Assembly: GCA_949825045.1 (NCBI GenBank)
Contig: OX463829.1
Location: 9,052,001-9,116,000, forward strand
Length of the DNA stretch: 64,000 nucleotides
From: Argyresthia goedartella
Taxonomy: Eukaryota > Arthropoda > Insecta > Lepidoptera > Argyresthiidae
Direction: 5' to 3'
Shown: in pieces, positions 10,289-18,482 of the stretch
Layout: each line of letters opens with the position of its first letter
How positions within the stretch are numbered: the first letter of the stretch is position 1
The notes under the pieces: generated by a model
The model's database searches: none
Seen by the model: only the letters and a program-made list of their open reading frames with translations
What the model was told of the DNA's origin: nothing
Program-made: the position numbers and the translations under genes

Positions 10289-10978
10289 ATGTCAGTTGGG
10301 CAAGGCGAGCAGCAGTCATCGCAGGGACGCCAGACGCCCATGTCCGCTCACATACTGAACAAGCCGCCCTCCCTCCGCGGCCCCGCGCCGCTCTCCGCGG
10401 GCAGCAAGCGCGCGCGCAGCCCATCCCCCACGTACGCGCTCTACGCACACAGGCAACACCAGCCGATGAAGCACCAGCCGATCTATGAGCACAAACTGGA
10501 CGACGGCCGGATGTCGGGTCGTCAAATGAGCGCGCGCGCCGTACTTTGGAACAAGCCGACATCGCAATACTCGTCCAACATGAGTGGATCATCGGTAACA
10601 CCCTCAGGGTACTACGCTATGCCGACATCAGGCGTAGTCGTCGGCGGCGTGGAGCGGCCGCCGCCCCTCCTCTACGCGCACCATGCGCACGCGCCGCACA
10701 CCCCGCACCACGCCGTGCACCTGTACCCGCAGCCGCTCTACCGCGACATGCTCGACAACAAGGAGCCGCCGCAGGTGCTGATAGGCCTCAGCGAGTCGTC
10801 GCACCACGCGCCGCCGCCGCCGCCGGTCAGCAGCGGCGTGGTGTACGCGCCGCCGGTGTCGCGACACCAGCCCGGACAACCGCACTTGCAGACATCAGCG
10901 TCCGGCATCACACAGGGCTACTCAGTGCCGCCGTCCAAAGTACAGAGCACAATGTACGGTGTACGGACGCGGTACTAG
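10289..10978 (+). CDS. GPS2: GPS2 homologue, C-terminal part after in-frame TAG
   Basis: Begins at the ATG immediately after the TAG, in the same frame as the coiled-coil part, and encodes 229 residues to a TAG at 10976. It is rich in Pro, His, Ser, Tyr and Gly with no predicted fold. A KRARSPSPTY motif (about residues 39-48) resembles the KR-RSPSP element of the GPS2 C-terminal half, which supports a single ancestral protein of about 358 residues including the stop position. The DNA is strikingly GC- and CpG-rich (10360-10900) compared with its surroundings, and the frame has stayed open without indels. That fits selection or a very recent stop. Translation on its own from the 10289 ATG is possible but not supported. 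A stop in the parent locus, stop-codon readthrough, a young pseudogene and a base-call error are all open explanations. Confidence 0.6.
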   Translation: MSVGQGEQQSSQGRQTPMSAHILNKPPSLRGPAPLSAGSKRARSPSPTYALYAHRQHQPMKHQPIYEHKLDDGRMSGRQMSARAVLWNKPTSQYSSNMSGSSVTPSGYYAMPTSGVVVGGVERPPPLLYAHHAHAPHTPHHAVHLYPQPLYRDMLDNKEPPQVLIGLSESSHHAPPPPPVSSGVVYAPPVSRHQPGQPHLQTSASGITQGYSVPPSKVQSTMYGVRTRY

Positions 10979-11400
10979 CTAATCCGCCGAGCCCCACGCG
11001 GGCTCCAACCTGGCGCGAGCCGGGCTCCAACCGGGTCCTACCAGGGCCCAAGACTTTGAAGGTGAAATTGAGGCAAAGAGATTCTCGACTAATCCCGTCC
11101 GATGATTGTATATGTAGTCGAAACTGGTTCGATAACTCCCATCACACACTGAAAGATATCGTAAGATAACTTAAGTGTCACCATATTTCACACACATTTT
11201 GGTTCCCTGTTGTGTCGTGGAACTGTAAAACTATTGTGTGGTGAAGTTACTGTAGAAAATTCATCAAAGGTCATGAAACCTGGTGGAGCCCATACTTATA
11301 GAGCTAGTGTAAAGTAATTGTAACGTTTGTCATGGAGTTTTGTACATAATGGAGTGTGAAATCACCGTTTTGATCAGTATTGAGATTCAATGAGACCATT
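10979..11400 (+). other. Probable GPS2 3' UTR
   Basis: Non-coding sequence after the GPS2 frame; composition falls from GC-rich to AT-rich within 200 bp. I see no poly(A) tract or flanking direct repeat that would prove retrotransposition of the copy. It runs up to the LINE tail starting near 11427. Confidence 0.35.
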
Positions 11401-11426
11401 TATATTCTATGGTTTTCTTAGATTAG

Positions 11427-11872
11427 TAAAAGCTTGTACATATACGACTACATAAAATTAGTAATTCTTTTAAAGGCAATTGTATACGCTATTACAATAA
11501 GGTCCCTACTGATATTAAAAACTTACCTTTAGACAAGTTTAAAATAATAATAAAACAGAAATTGTATAAAAAAGGTTACTATAGGATATCTGATTACTTA
11601 GAGGACAGATGTCCATGGGAATAGATTGTTTGAGTAACAGGCTGTTTCGATATATAATTAGCATTCATTTTGTAATTTGACAATATTTTATTTAAAAAGG
11701 AAACGCAAAAGATGCGACGACTGTGGAGTTTCTTCGGTGAGCTCTTCTCCACAGATTCCGCCATTGTGTTAGTGAACTCACCCAAAAAAATGTAATGACG
11801 GATCTAAGTGATGTAACAACATCCTATGGAAATAAATGATTTTTGATTTGATTTGATTTGATTTGATTGATA
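11427..11872 (+). mobile_element. 5'-truncated CR1-like LINE with terminal repeats
   Basis: The plus strand codes for KLVHIRLHKISNSFKGNCIR, then YYNKVP, LPLDKFKIIIK and KKGYYRISDYL, ending at a TAG near 11627. This 'SFKG-C-R-YNK-P' segment is the C-terminal end of CR1/Jockey-type reverse transcriptase polyproteins. A 3' UTR of about 240 bp follows and closes with AATAAATGATTTTTG plus a short (TTTGA)n run, the tail type of this LINE group. Only the last tenth or so of an element remains. The BEL/Pao element was inserted just past this tail. Confidence 0.7.
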
Positions 11873-11877
11873 CACCC

Positions 11878-12422
11878 TGTTCGATTCCAAATCGATATTC
11901 GATCGATGGTTTCGGAACGGCCATTTTGAATTTGACGTTGCTGCCAACCTGGCAGTTTTTTGACAACTGACAGACGAAAGCCCTCGCAATGTAAACGCGC
12001 TTTGGTTAGGGTATTGAAATTAAATCGCAAGCCATCTGGAATGTATTCGGGTTTCCCTCAGGATTGTCTATATAGCTGAGTGTGTTGTGGTTCCCCGAAC
12101 CAGATAAAGTTCGCATTTACGTGGCCGATTGGTTTTTCCCACGTAACATAACCTGTGTTGGAACACTGTGCTCACCGAAGCTGGCCTGCCAGTCATACCA
12201 GGTTGGCTGAAGAACCTGTCTACCAAGAAGAGCCTAGGGTGCACCCGGGCCTTGCAGAGAGACAGGAGGTTGACGGGACCGAAGCACAGACCAGGTTAGA
12301 TCGACTCCATTTACCTTAGCTCGGTGAATCGCCGACGTTCACACTTCTTGGCAACTGATCGCTACGCTACCTCGTAGCTAATGGGCCCCTGCGAGGTCAT
12401 TAGGTGCTGAGAAGCCTGAACA
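11878..12422 (+). repeat. BEL/Pao left LTR
   Basis: 545 bp, TG...CA ends. It differs from the right LTR at four positions seen by eye: in the tggttTcgg, cataccAgg, gacgttCac and gtagctAat contexts. A TATATA-like stretch (GTCTATATAGCTGAGTGTG) near 12067 is a candidate core promoter. Confidence 0.92.
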
Positions 12423-12426
12423 GTTT

Positions 12427-12447
12427 TGGTAGCTAGAGCGTGGTTTC
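12427..12447 (+). promoter_or_regulatory. Candidate primer-binding site
   Basis: Four bases after the left LTR, TGGTAGCTAGAGCGTGG begins. Apart from one inserted T and two changes it matches the complement of the 3' end of animal initiator methionine tRNA, which ends GCTACCA. Position and the leading TGG fit a PBS; the mismatches make the tRNA assignment tentative. Confidence 0.5.
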
Positions 12448-13035
12448 CTGAGATTTGCAGCCGTCAAGGGCTCCAGGAACGCACGATTTGGGACTATCAA
12501 TCTGTAGGTATAGGCGGTTAAGTAACTGGTTGGTTCCTATATCCACATAGATTGGTAGTATTGTAAGCTATAAGTCTATTGCTGGTAGTAGACAGACAGA
12601 TATTACAGTTTTCCCTAAATGACCAGTTGTACTGAGATGTGACTCAGAATAGTAGGTACTCAACTTAGGTACATTGTAGGTGAATTGAAATTTGCATTGA
12701 AGTACCAGTTAGTCAATCTATTAGTGGTCTAGTAATGCTAATGAATGCTTTGGATAACATAGGTAGTTACATCTATTGATAGCAGGCTATTACATTGTTT
12801 TCAGTTTATAGCAATTTATAACTTGAACTAATATTGACTATCTGTGTGTGTTATAATGATAAAGGGAAACTAAATTGTATTTACAGAATTTATATAGATA
12901 TAAAACTCGGTTCCTATTGTTTAAGGAAAACAGCATTGTTTAAGTTGTGGTTTAGGGTTCCCTCGTTTGGGTTGTAGACTGGAGGGTCCAATAAAATTGA
13001 GTTACTGCAAATTGTGAGTAAGTATCGTTCCGATC

Positions 13036-14295
13036 ATGTCGTTATCTGAAATCCAGAAGGGTGTTTCTAAGGAACTCAGATGGTTTTCCTCCGCACACGG
13101 TCTGATAGACCGTTTAGATAGGCATGATGTGGTATTGGAGCGGTCTATGGACGTTAAGGAACGTTACAACAGGGTGCTCGAATTGTCCGCGCAGGCGGAA
13201 TCAGTTGATGGCTGCGCACCTGACAGGCTGTCACGGTTGATAGGGGATGTCGACCAATGTATGGAGATGGCAGCTGCTATCACGCAGAAGGCTGCGGACA
13301 TACGTAGACAGCGCGAGTCCAGCCATGGTGGTGACATTGAAGCACCTCTGCCGCTTCAGGGTTCAGGGTCCAGGTTACCGGCCATAACTATGCCTACTTT
13401 TGACGGAGTGTCCGGTGAATGGATGAGCTTCATCAATCTGTTCGACAGTTTGGTGCACATGCGATCAGACATTACCAAGTCTGTCAAGATGGCTCAGCTG
13501 GTGGCAGCATTGAGGGGTGAGCCTAGGGAGCTGGTCGCTCATTTGACAGTTACGGAGGGTAACTATGAAACGGCCAGACAATTGTTGGTCAGACGTTACC
13601 ATAACAAACGGAGGTTGGCCGATGCCCAACTGAACCGTTTGTTTAGTGTCCCGGTTGTGAACAAGGTCGGGGCCATACAGACGGAGGTTTTGAACCCGTT
13701 GTTGTCCGTCACCAAGGCTCTAGAGAATCTTGGACTTCCGGTTGGTGAATGGTCGTACCTACTGCTGTACATTGTACTTTCCCGCCTACCCGCTGACGTG
13801 CAGACTCGTTTCGAACAGTCTCACGGGAGGTCGGCCGAGGACCTGCCCGCCTTCTCCGACTTGGTCGGATTCTTGGAAGAGGAGGCTCGACGGGCAGAGA
13901 ATTTGGGGTTGACGGTCACCCATCCTTCGGAGCCACAGAGAGCTGCCGGGAGCGCTGTGAGTAGGGGCCCTCCGACGAGGAAGGACCGCACCAACCGGCA
14001 GTCGTATGGGACTGTGTGTGCATTGACCCCACATAGTGAGACCTGCCCATGTTGTAGGCAGATTGGCCATGCTGTGGCCAATTGCAATAAGTTCGGGGAA
14101 CTTAGGGTTCAGGGACGGCGCCGGATGGCCAAGCAGCGGAGCTGGTGTTTCCTGTGCCTCGGGCCACACATGGCTAGGGACTGCACGCGTACCAAAATGT
14201 GCGGATATTGTGGTGGGGCCCACAACAATCTGTTGTGCATGAACCGGTCCGGCCAACAGCCACCACAGGGCCGTACCCAGGGTGACACGGCATAG
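13036..14295 (+). CDS. gag: BEL/Pao Gag
   Basis: Encodes 419 residues from an ATG that gives the first long frame after the left LTR. The middle (roughly residues 115-265, with PAITMPTFDGVSGEW and the YHNKRRL region) matches the DUF1759-type capsid-like Gag of BEL/Pao elements. Three zinc knuckles follow near the C-terminus: Cx2Cx4Hx4C at 337-350, Cx2Cx3Hx4C at 371-383 and Cx2Cx3Hx4C at 389-401. They would bind the element's RNA. In this family Gag and Pol are commonly one frame. Here a TAG at 14293 ends Gag, but the same frame resumes beyond it. In the neighbouring 90-bp repeat unit the equivalent codon is TGG, so this stop looks like a point mutation. Confidence 0.85.
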   Translation: MSLSEIQKGVSKELRWFSSAHGLIDRLDRHDVVLERSMDVKERYNRVLELSAQAESVDGCAPDRLSRLIGDVDQCMEMAAAITQKAADIRRQRESSHGGDIEAPLPLQGSGSRLPAITMPTFDGVSGEWMSFINLFDSLVHMRSDITKSVKMAQLVAALRGEPRELVAHLTVTEGNYETARQLLVRRYHNKRRLADAQLNRLFSVPVVNKVGAIQTEVLNPLLSVTKALENLGLPVGEWSYLLLYIVLSRLPADVQTRFEQSHGRSAEDLPAFSDLVGFLEEEARRAENLGLTVTHPSEPQRAAGSAVSRGPPTRKDRTNRQSYGTVCALTPHSETCPCCRQIGHAVANCNKFGELRVQGRRRMAKQRSWCFLCLGPHMARDCTRTKMCGYCGGAHNNLLCMNRSGQQPPQGRTQGDTA

Positions 14296-14645
14296 GGCCC
14301 TGAGAATTCGTTTGCGACTCGGAGCGCAACTCAGGGGCCAACGTCCCCACGTCCACAGGGCCTTACCCAGGGTGACACGGCATGGGGCCCTGAGAATTCG
14401 TTTGCGACTCGGAGCGCAACTCAGGGGCCAACGTCCCCACGTGCACAGGGCAGTACTAGGGTGCAGGGCCGCACTCAGGGTCATCACATGGGGGGCCCTG
14501 AGTTTTCGGTTGCGACTCAGCATCCGACTCAGCGGGCAATGGGGCCTTAAGCACGCGGCCACCCAGGGGTGCAGGGCCGCACTCAGGGTCATCACATGGG
14601 GGGCCCTGAGTTCTCGGTTGCGACTCAGCATCCGACTCAGCGGCA
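14266..14645 (+). repeat. Tandem duplications in the Gag-Pro linker
   Basis: A 90-bp unit starting CAGGGCCGTACCCAGGGTGA occurs at 14266 and 14356. A second, related unit starting GGTGCAGGGCCGCACTCAGG occurs near 14459 and 14569. Each shares a 'GGCCCTGAG...TCGGTTGCGACTC'-like half. Read in the Gag frame they code a Gly/Pro/Gln/Thr-rich linker. Overlapping open frames on both strands here are products of the repeat composition. Confidence 0.8.
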
Positions 14646-14949
14646 CATTGGGTGTGTTGAGCGGGCCGTGGCGGGCGGGTGGCATGGGACACCTTCGAGC
14701 TATGCGGGTGCGGTTCGGACGCCGCCTCAGTTGTCGCCCCGCTCGTCGCCTCGTCGTCGTCGGTCGCATGTGATGTCCCCCCCGCTCATGGAGCGGCCAC
14801 GGTTGAATTCACGCCCACCCCCCTTTACGGGGAATCGTAGGTTGGGAATGGAACCGGCGCGTGGGCCATTTGTACAATGGGACCCGCTGGCGTATAGCTG
14901 CATCCCTGATCGGTTACAGGCAGAGTGGGGCCCCGGGGGCCCTCGCTAG

Positions 14950-16593
14950 GAATTTGCGGCCCAACAATTTGTTGCCCCCCAACCGGAGACGGTGGTGTTA
15001 CCGATCGCCTCTGTGCTTGTTTGGGATTTGGCGGGCAACCCAACATACGTTCGCGCCCTATTAGATTCTGGAGCTCAGGGCTGCATTGTATCGAACGATT
15101 TAGCAAAATGGTTGGGCCTCAATATAAATAATGTATCGCTGCCGAGGAAATTGGTCCCTGCTGGGGATTACAGGGCAACCCTTCACGGGTTTTGTGATGC
15201 CTCTGAACGAGGGTTTGCGGCAGCGGTTTATTTGCGAACCGTCACCTCCACCGGGGAGGTCGACGTGCGTTTGGTTTTGGCAAAAAGCAAGGTAGCGCCT
15301 ATTCAGACAAGGATGACGATTCCAAAACTGGAACTGTCCGGGGCTGCTCTTTTGACCAAACTTTTGAATCACACTCTAACAGTGTTGCGTGGGTCAGTGG
15401 TTTTGGAGGATACGGTGTACGCGTGGACGTACAGCCAGATTATTTTGTGCTGGATGAAGGCTTCGGTCCATAACTTAGAGGTTTTTGTTGCGAACCGTGT
15501 CTCCCAGATTGTGTCGTCTGAGGTCCCACTGACCTGGAGACATGTACCAGGAGAATTGAACCCGTCTGATTGTGCATCCAGGGGATGTCGGGCTCCTGAA
15601 CTCGTTAGACACCATTTGTGGTGGGGACCACCCTGGCTTGCCAGGAGAGAATCGGACTGGCCCCACAGCCATGTAGTAGTATCTTCGGATCATGGCCCCA
15701 GAGCGGCCGTGTATGTTACCCAGAAGGCTGAGGACCCTGACGCCGGGTTTCTGCTGGACCGGTATAGCTCATGTGTGTTTGTTTGTCTATCCACCAAGGC
15801 GGTACATCTCGAGCTCGTTGCTGATCTCTCGACAGAGGCTTTCATTGCTTGTTTGGATAGGTTTGTTTCTCGAAGGGGACTTCCAACTTTGATCCGCTCT
15901 GATAACGGCACTAACTACGTCGGTGCGGAACGATACTTACGAGAGATAGACAACTTTTTGAATGTAAATAAAGTGGATATTGGAACGGCCCTCTCCCGTC
16001 GGGGTATACAGTGGACCTTCAGCCCACCGAGTTGCCCCCACTGGGGTGGGATTTTTGAGGCCGTAGTTAAGTCAGCTAAGACGCACTTGGGGCGTATAGT
16101 AGGTCAGACCGCGCTGACTTTTGAGGAGCTCGCGACATTGTTTTGTAAGATCGAGGCCGTTCTCAATTCGCGACCGTTGTGTCCGCTCAGCTCGGATCCA
16201 AATGACCTGGAGGCTCTGTCCCCAGGCCATTTCTTGATAGGACAGCCACTTAACGCGTTGCCCGAGCACCCCTTCGAGGGAGTGAAATTGTATCGGTTGT
16301 CAAGGTATCAGATGTTGCAGCAGTTTACTCAGAATTTCTGGAAGCGTTGGTCGCTCGAGTATCTGCATATCTTACAACAGCGCCTTAAGTGGACTGACAA
16401 AACCAGCCCCCCTAGTGTTGGTGACCTCGTTCTGGTTAAGGATGCTAACCTACCGCCACTACGTTGGCGCAGGGGGCGCATTGTTAACTTGTTCCCTGGC
16501 AAGGACGGGACCCCCCGGTCTGCGGAGGTTCTAGTAGGAGGCTCGGTTCTAAAACGAGCGGTAGCAACGTTGTCTCGGCTGCCCGTAGATTAG
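14950..16593 (+). CDS. pol: BEL/Pao Pol with in-frame loss of reverse transcriptase
   Basis: Same frame as Gag, open from 14950 after stops at 14293, 14548 and 14947. A protease core comes first (ALLDSGAQGCIVS near 15055). At about 15180 it passes directly into RNase H (LHGFCDASERG, then PKLELSG), with the whole reverse transcriptase missing and no frameshift. The third RNase H acidic position, normally Asp in a W-T-D-S-Q motif, is Tyr here (AWTYSQIIL). A second in-frame deletion at about 15768 joins the region ahead of the integrase zinc-binding domain to CVFVCLSTKAVHLELV, removing the zinc finger and the first catalytic Asp. The second Asp (SDNGTNY) and the Glu (GGIFEAVVK) remain, followed by the usual C-terminal domain with GDLVLVKD and LRWRRGRI. 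The product cannot copy or insert DNA by itself. Confidence 0.85.
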   Translation, partial: EFAAQQFVAPQPETVVLPIASVLVWDLAGNPTYVRALLDSGAQGCIVSNDLAKWLGLNINNVSLPRKLVPAGDYRATLHGFCDASERGFAAAVYLRTVTSTGEVDVRLVLAKSKVAPIQTRMTIPKLELSGAALLTKLLNHTLTVLRGSVVLEDTVYAWTYSQIILCWMKASVHNLEVFVANRVSQIVSSEVPLTWRHVPGELNPSDCASRGCRAPELVRHHLWWGPPWLARRESDWPHSHVVVSSDHGPRAAVYVTQKAEDPDAGFLLDRYSSCVFVCLSTKAVHLELVADLSTEAFIACLDRFVSRRGLPTLIRSDNGTNYVGAERYLREIDNFLNVNKVDIGTALSRRGIQWTFSPPSCPHWGGIFEAVVKSAKTHLGRIVGQTALTFEELATLFCKIEAVLNSRPLCPLSSDPNDLEALSPGHFLIGQPLNALPEHPFEGVKLYRLSRYQMLQQFTQNFWKRWSLEYLHILQQRLKWTDKTSPPSVGDLVLVKDANLPPLRWRRGRIVNLFPGKDGTPRSAEVLVGGSVLKRAVATLSRLPVD

Positions 16594-16612
16594 GGGACAG
16601 GTGGGTGCCTGT

Positions 16613-16625
16613 CCGGGCGGGTGAT
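16613..16625 (+). other. Possible polypurine tract
   Basis: A purine-rich stretch with interruptions (CGGGCGGGTGAT) directly abuts the right LTR. Position is right for the plus-strand primer site; the sequence is weak. Confidence 0.35.
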
Positions 16626-17170
16626 TGTTCGATTCCAAATCGATATTCGATCGATGGTTCCGGAACGGCCATTTTGAATTTGACGTTGCTGCCAACCTGG
16701 CAGTTTTTTGACAACTGACAGACGAAAGCCCTCGCAATGTAAACGCGCTTTGGTTAGGGTATTGAAATTAAATCGCAAGCCATCTGGAATGTATTCGGGT
16801 TTCCCTCAGGATTGTCTATATAGCTGAGTGTGTTGTGGTTCCCCGAACCAGATAAAGTTCGCATTTACGTGGCCGATTGGTTTTTCCCACGTAACATAAC
16901 CTGTGTTGGAACACTGTGCTCACCGAAGCTGGCCTGCCAGTCATACCTGGTTGGCTGAAGAACCTGTCTACCAAGAAGAGCCTAGGGTGCACCCGGGCCT
17001 TGCAGAGAGACAGGAGGTTGACGGGACCGAAGCACAGACCAGGTTAGATCGACTCCATTTACCTTAGCTCGGTGAATCGCCGACGTTTACACTTCTTGGC
17101 AACTGATCGCTACGCTACCTCGTAGCTGATGGGCCCCTGCGAGGTCATTAGGTGCTGAGAAGCCTGAACA
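16626..17170 (+). repeat. BEL/Pao right LTR
   Basis: 545 bp, same ends as the left LTR, followed by the CACCC target duplication at 17171-17175. The rebuilt empty site reads ACACCCTGTATGG, which resembles the ends of some TA-flanked MITEs, so the element may have landed in an older repeat. Confidence 0.92.
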
Positions 17171-17408
17171 CACCCTGTATGGCGATTCTGTGGAAAAAGT
17201 ATTATTTATATAAAATTCCAAATAAATAACCACAGCCGCTAGATTAGGGTGGCACAATCTTTGTCCCCCGCCCTCCGCACATAAAACGCAGGCTAAGGAG
17301 TAGTCCATTAATTACGTGAGGGTTTTAGGGGGTCAACCCAAATCTCAGGTAGTTCTCGGCAAATATCAGGAAATTTCTCTCAAAAAACAGTGTAAAACTG
17401 CGAGAAAA

Positions 17409-17680
17409 TTTGAGCTTACGAACACTCGTTCAGGTTAAGGGCAATCCGACTGTGGAACGCTCTTCCCTGCGCTATTAGGGATAGTCCATCCCTTTTCTTT
17501 TTCAAGAAAATATTCAAACTGCATCTCTTTTCTATAGATTTTCCTGGCCTACCTGGGTTTGCTGGATGAAATCTCTTTTTAGAGATAAGCTTCCCTTTGC
17601 GCGTAAGAGTTAATGTGTTCTCATTATTTACCGTGCAATAACGTATATTGAAATATTGAAAGTAAATAAAAATGTTTCAT
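17409..17680 (+). mobile_element. 5'-truncated LINE, RT C-terminal end
   Basis: The plus strand codes for EHSFRLRAIRLWNALP and then SPSLFLFKKIFKLHLFSID to a TGA near 17572. 'SFR-RA-RLWN-LP' followed by 'FK' is typical of the C-terminal end of non-LTR reverse transcriptases, of a different family from the copy at 11427. About 100 bp of AT-rich 3' UTR with AATAAA-like sequence follows. Confidence 0.6.
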
Positions 17681-18480
17681 TACTAAAATATGTCGAAACC
17701 TGACACAATAGAGATAATCTACTATGCCAGATCTTAAATACTTAGAGTCTTAATATTAAAGGAATATATAAATATATATATATATAGATAATTATGTAAC
17801 TATAGTCGTTCCCAGTTCCATTTTATTGTTAAATTTGATTTCTATGATTCTATACTACGATCTAATAAACCCTAAAACTAGTTTTTTAATAAAGATAATT
17901 AAGCATTAATTGAGTTTTATTAACCCATTACTAAATTTGGAAAATCTCATGTAATCACACCAGCAGGGGTCAGAGAATCGTCAAAAACGCCTCACGTGAT
18001 TAATGGACGCCTCTCACTTACAGAGCGCATTACTTGCAGGCTTCGAAGCTAGGAACAGGGGTTGTTTGTTGGTCACTGCTTAAATGGGTGCGCGGGTTAC
18101 AATAAGTTGTTTTAAAGTAGATTATAAATATAAGTAATTATAGGTGTAGAGTAAAGTCTAAATCTAATAAAATAAATAAAGTTGAGGAGTAAGGTAGGTA
18201 ATTTAATATTTATTTATTAATTTAACATTTGGCCGAATGCTGAATAATTAAGTATAGATACTTCAACTCAGTTGTGCGCGCGGCGCTATGTGTGGGTAAA
18301 CCTTGTTCATATACAGTGACTTTGTGTGCGTGACAAGAGGTACAGTCGGGTACAAATACAAATACAGTTATCGTGTGCAGGAGCGCTAACTTGTTGTGTT
18401 TGATAATTATACGGGTTCTTAAAAAAACAATAATTTGGTATTGGCACACTGTAATTTAATGTTTATGTATTGAACATATT
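17681..18480. other. No gene seen
   Basis: AT-rich, with a short (TA)n run near 17770-17785. The right part precedes the transposase gene at 18483 and may be its 3' flank. Confidence 0.45.
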
Positions 18481-18482
18481 AC

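Larger units (their letters stand above)
11878..17170 (+). mobile_element. BEL/Pao LTR retrotransposon, young but deleted
   Basis: Two 545-bp direct LTRs (11878-12422, 16626-17170) begin TGTTCG and end GAACA. They bound 4.2 kb of internal sequence and are flanked by a 5-bp target duplication, CACCC, at 11873-11877 and 17171-17175, the size expected for BEL/Pao. The LTRs differ at only four sites that I can find (about 0.7 per cent), so insertion was recent. The interior codes for gag with three zinc knuckles, then a pol that keeps protease, RNase H and the later part of integrase but lacks the whole reverse transcriptase and the early part of integrase. The copy therefore cannot retrotranspose unaided. 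Confidence 0.92.

Noticed and set aside
9842..10885. Minus-strand frames opposite GPS2
   Set aside because: They are mirror products of the GC-rich, Glu/Lys-rich coding strand; the plus-strand frame has family motifs.
10546..11169. Plus-strand 207-codon frame overlapping the end of GPS2
   Set aside because: Arg/Ala/Pro-rich out-of-frame reading of a GC-rich coding region.
13786..14769. Minus-strand frame of 327 codons opposite gag
   Set aside because: It mirrors the GC-rich tandem linker and the gag frame; internal peptide repeats follow the DNA repeats and no motif is present.
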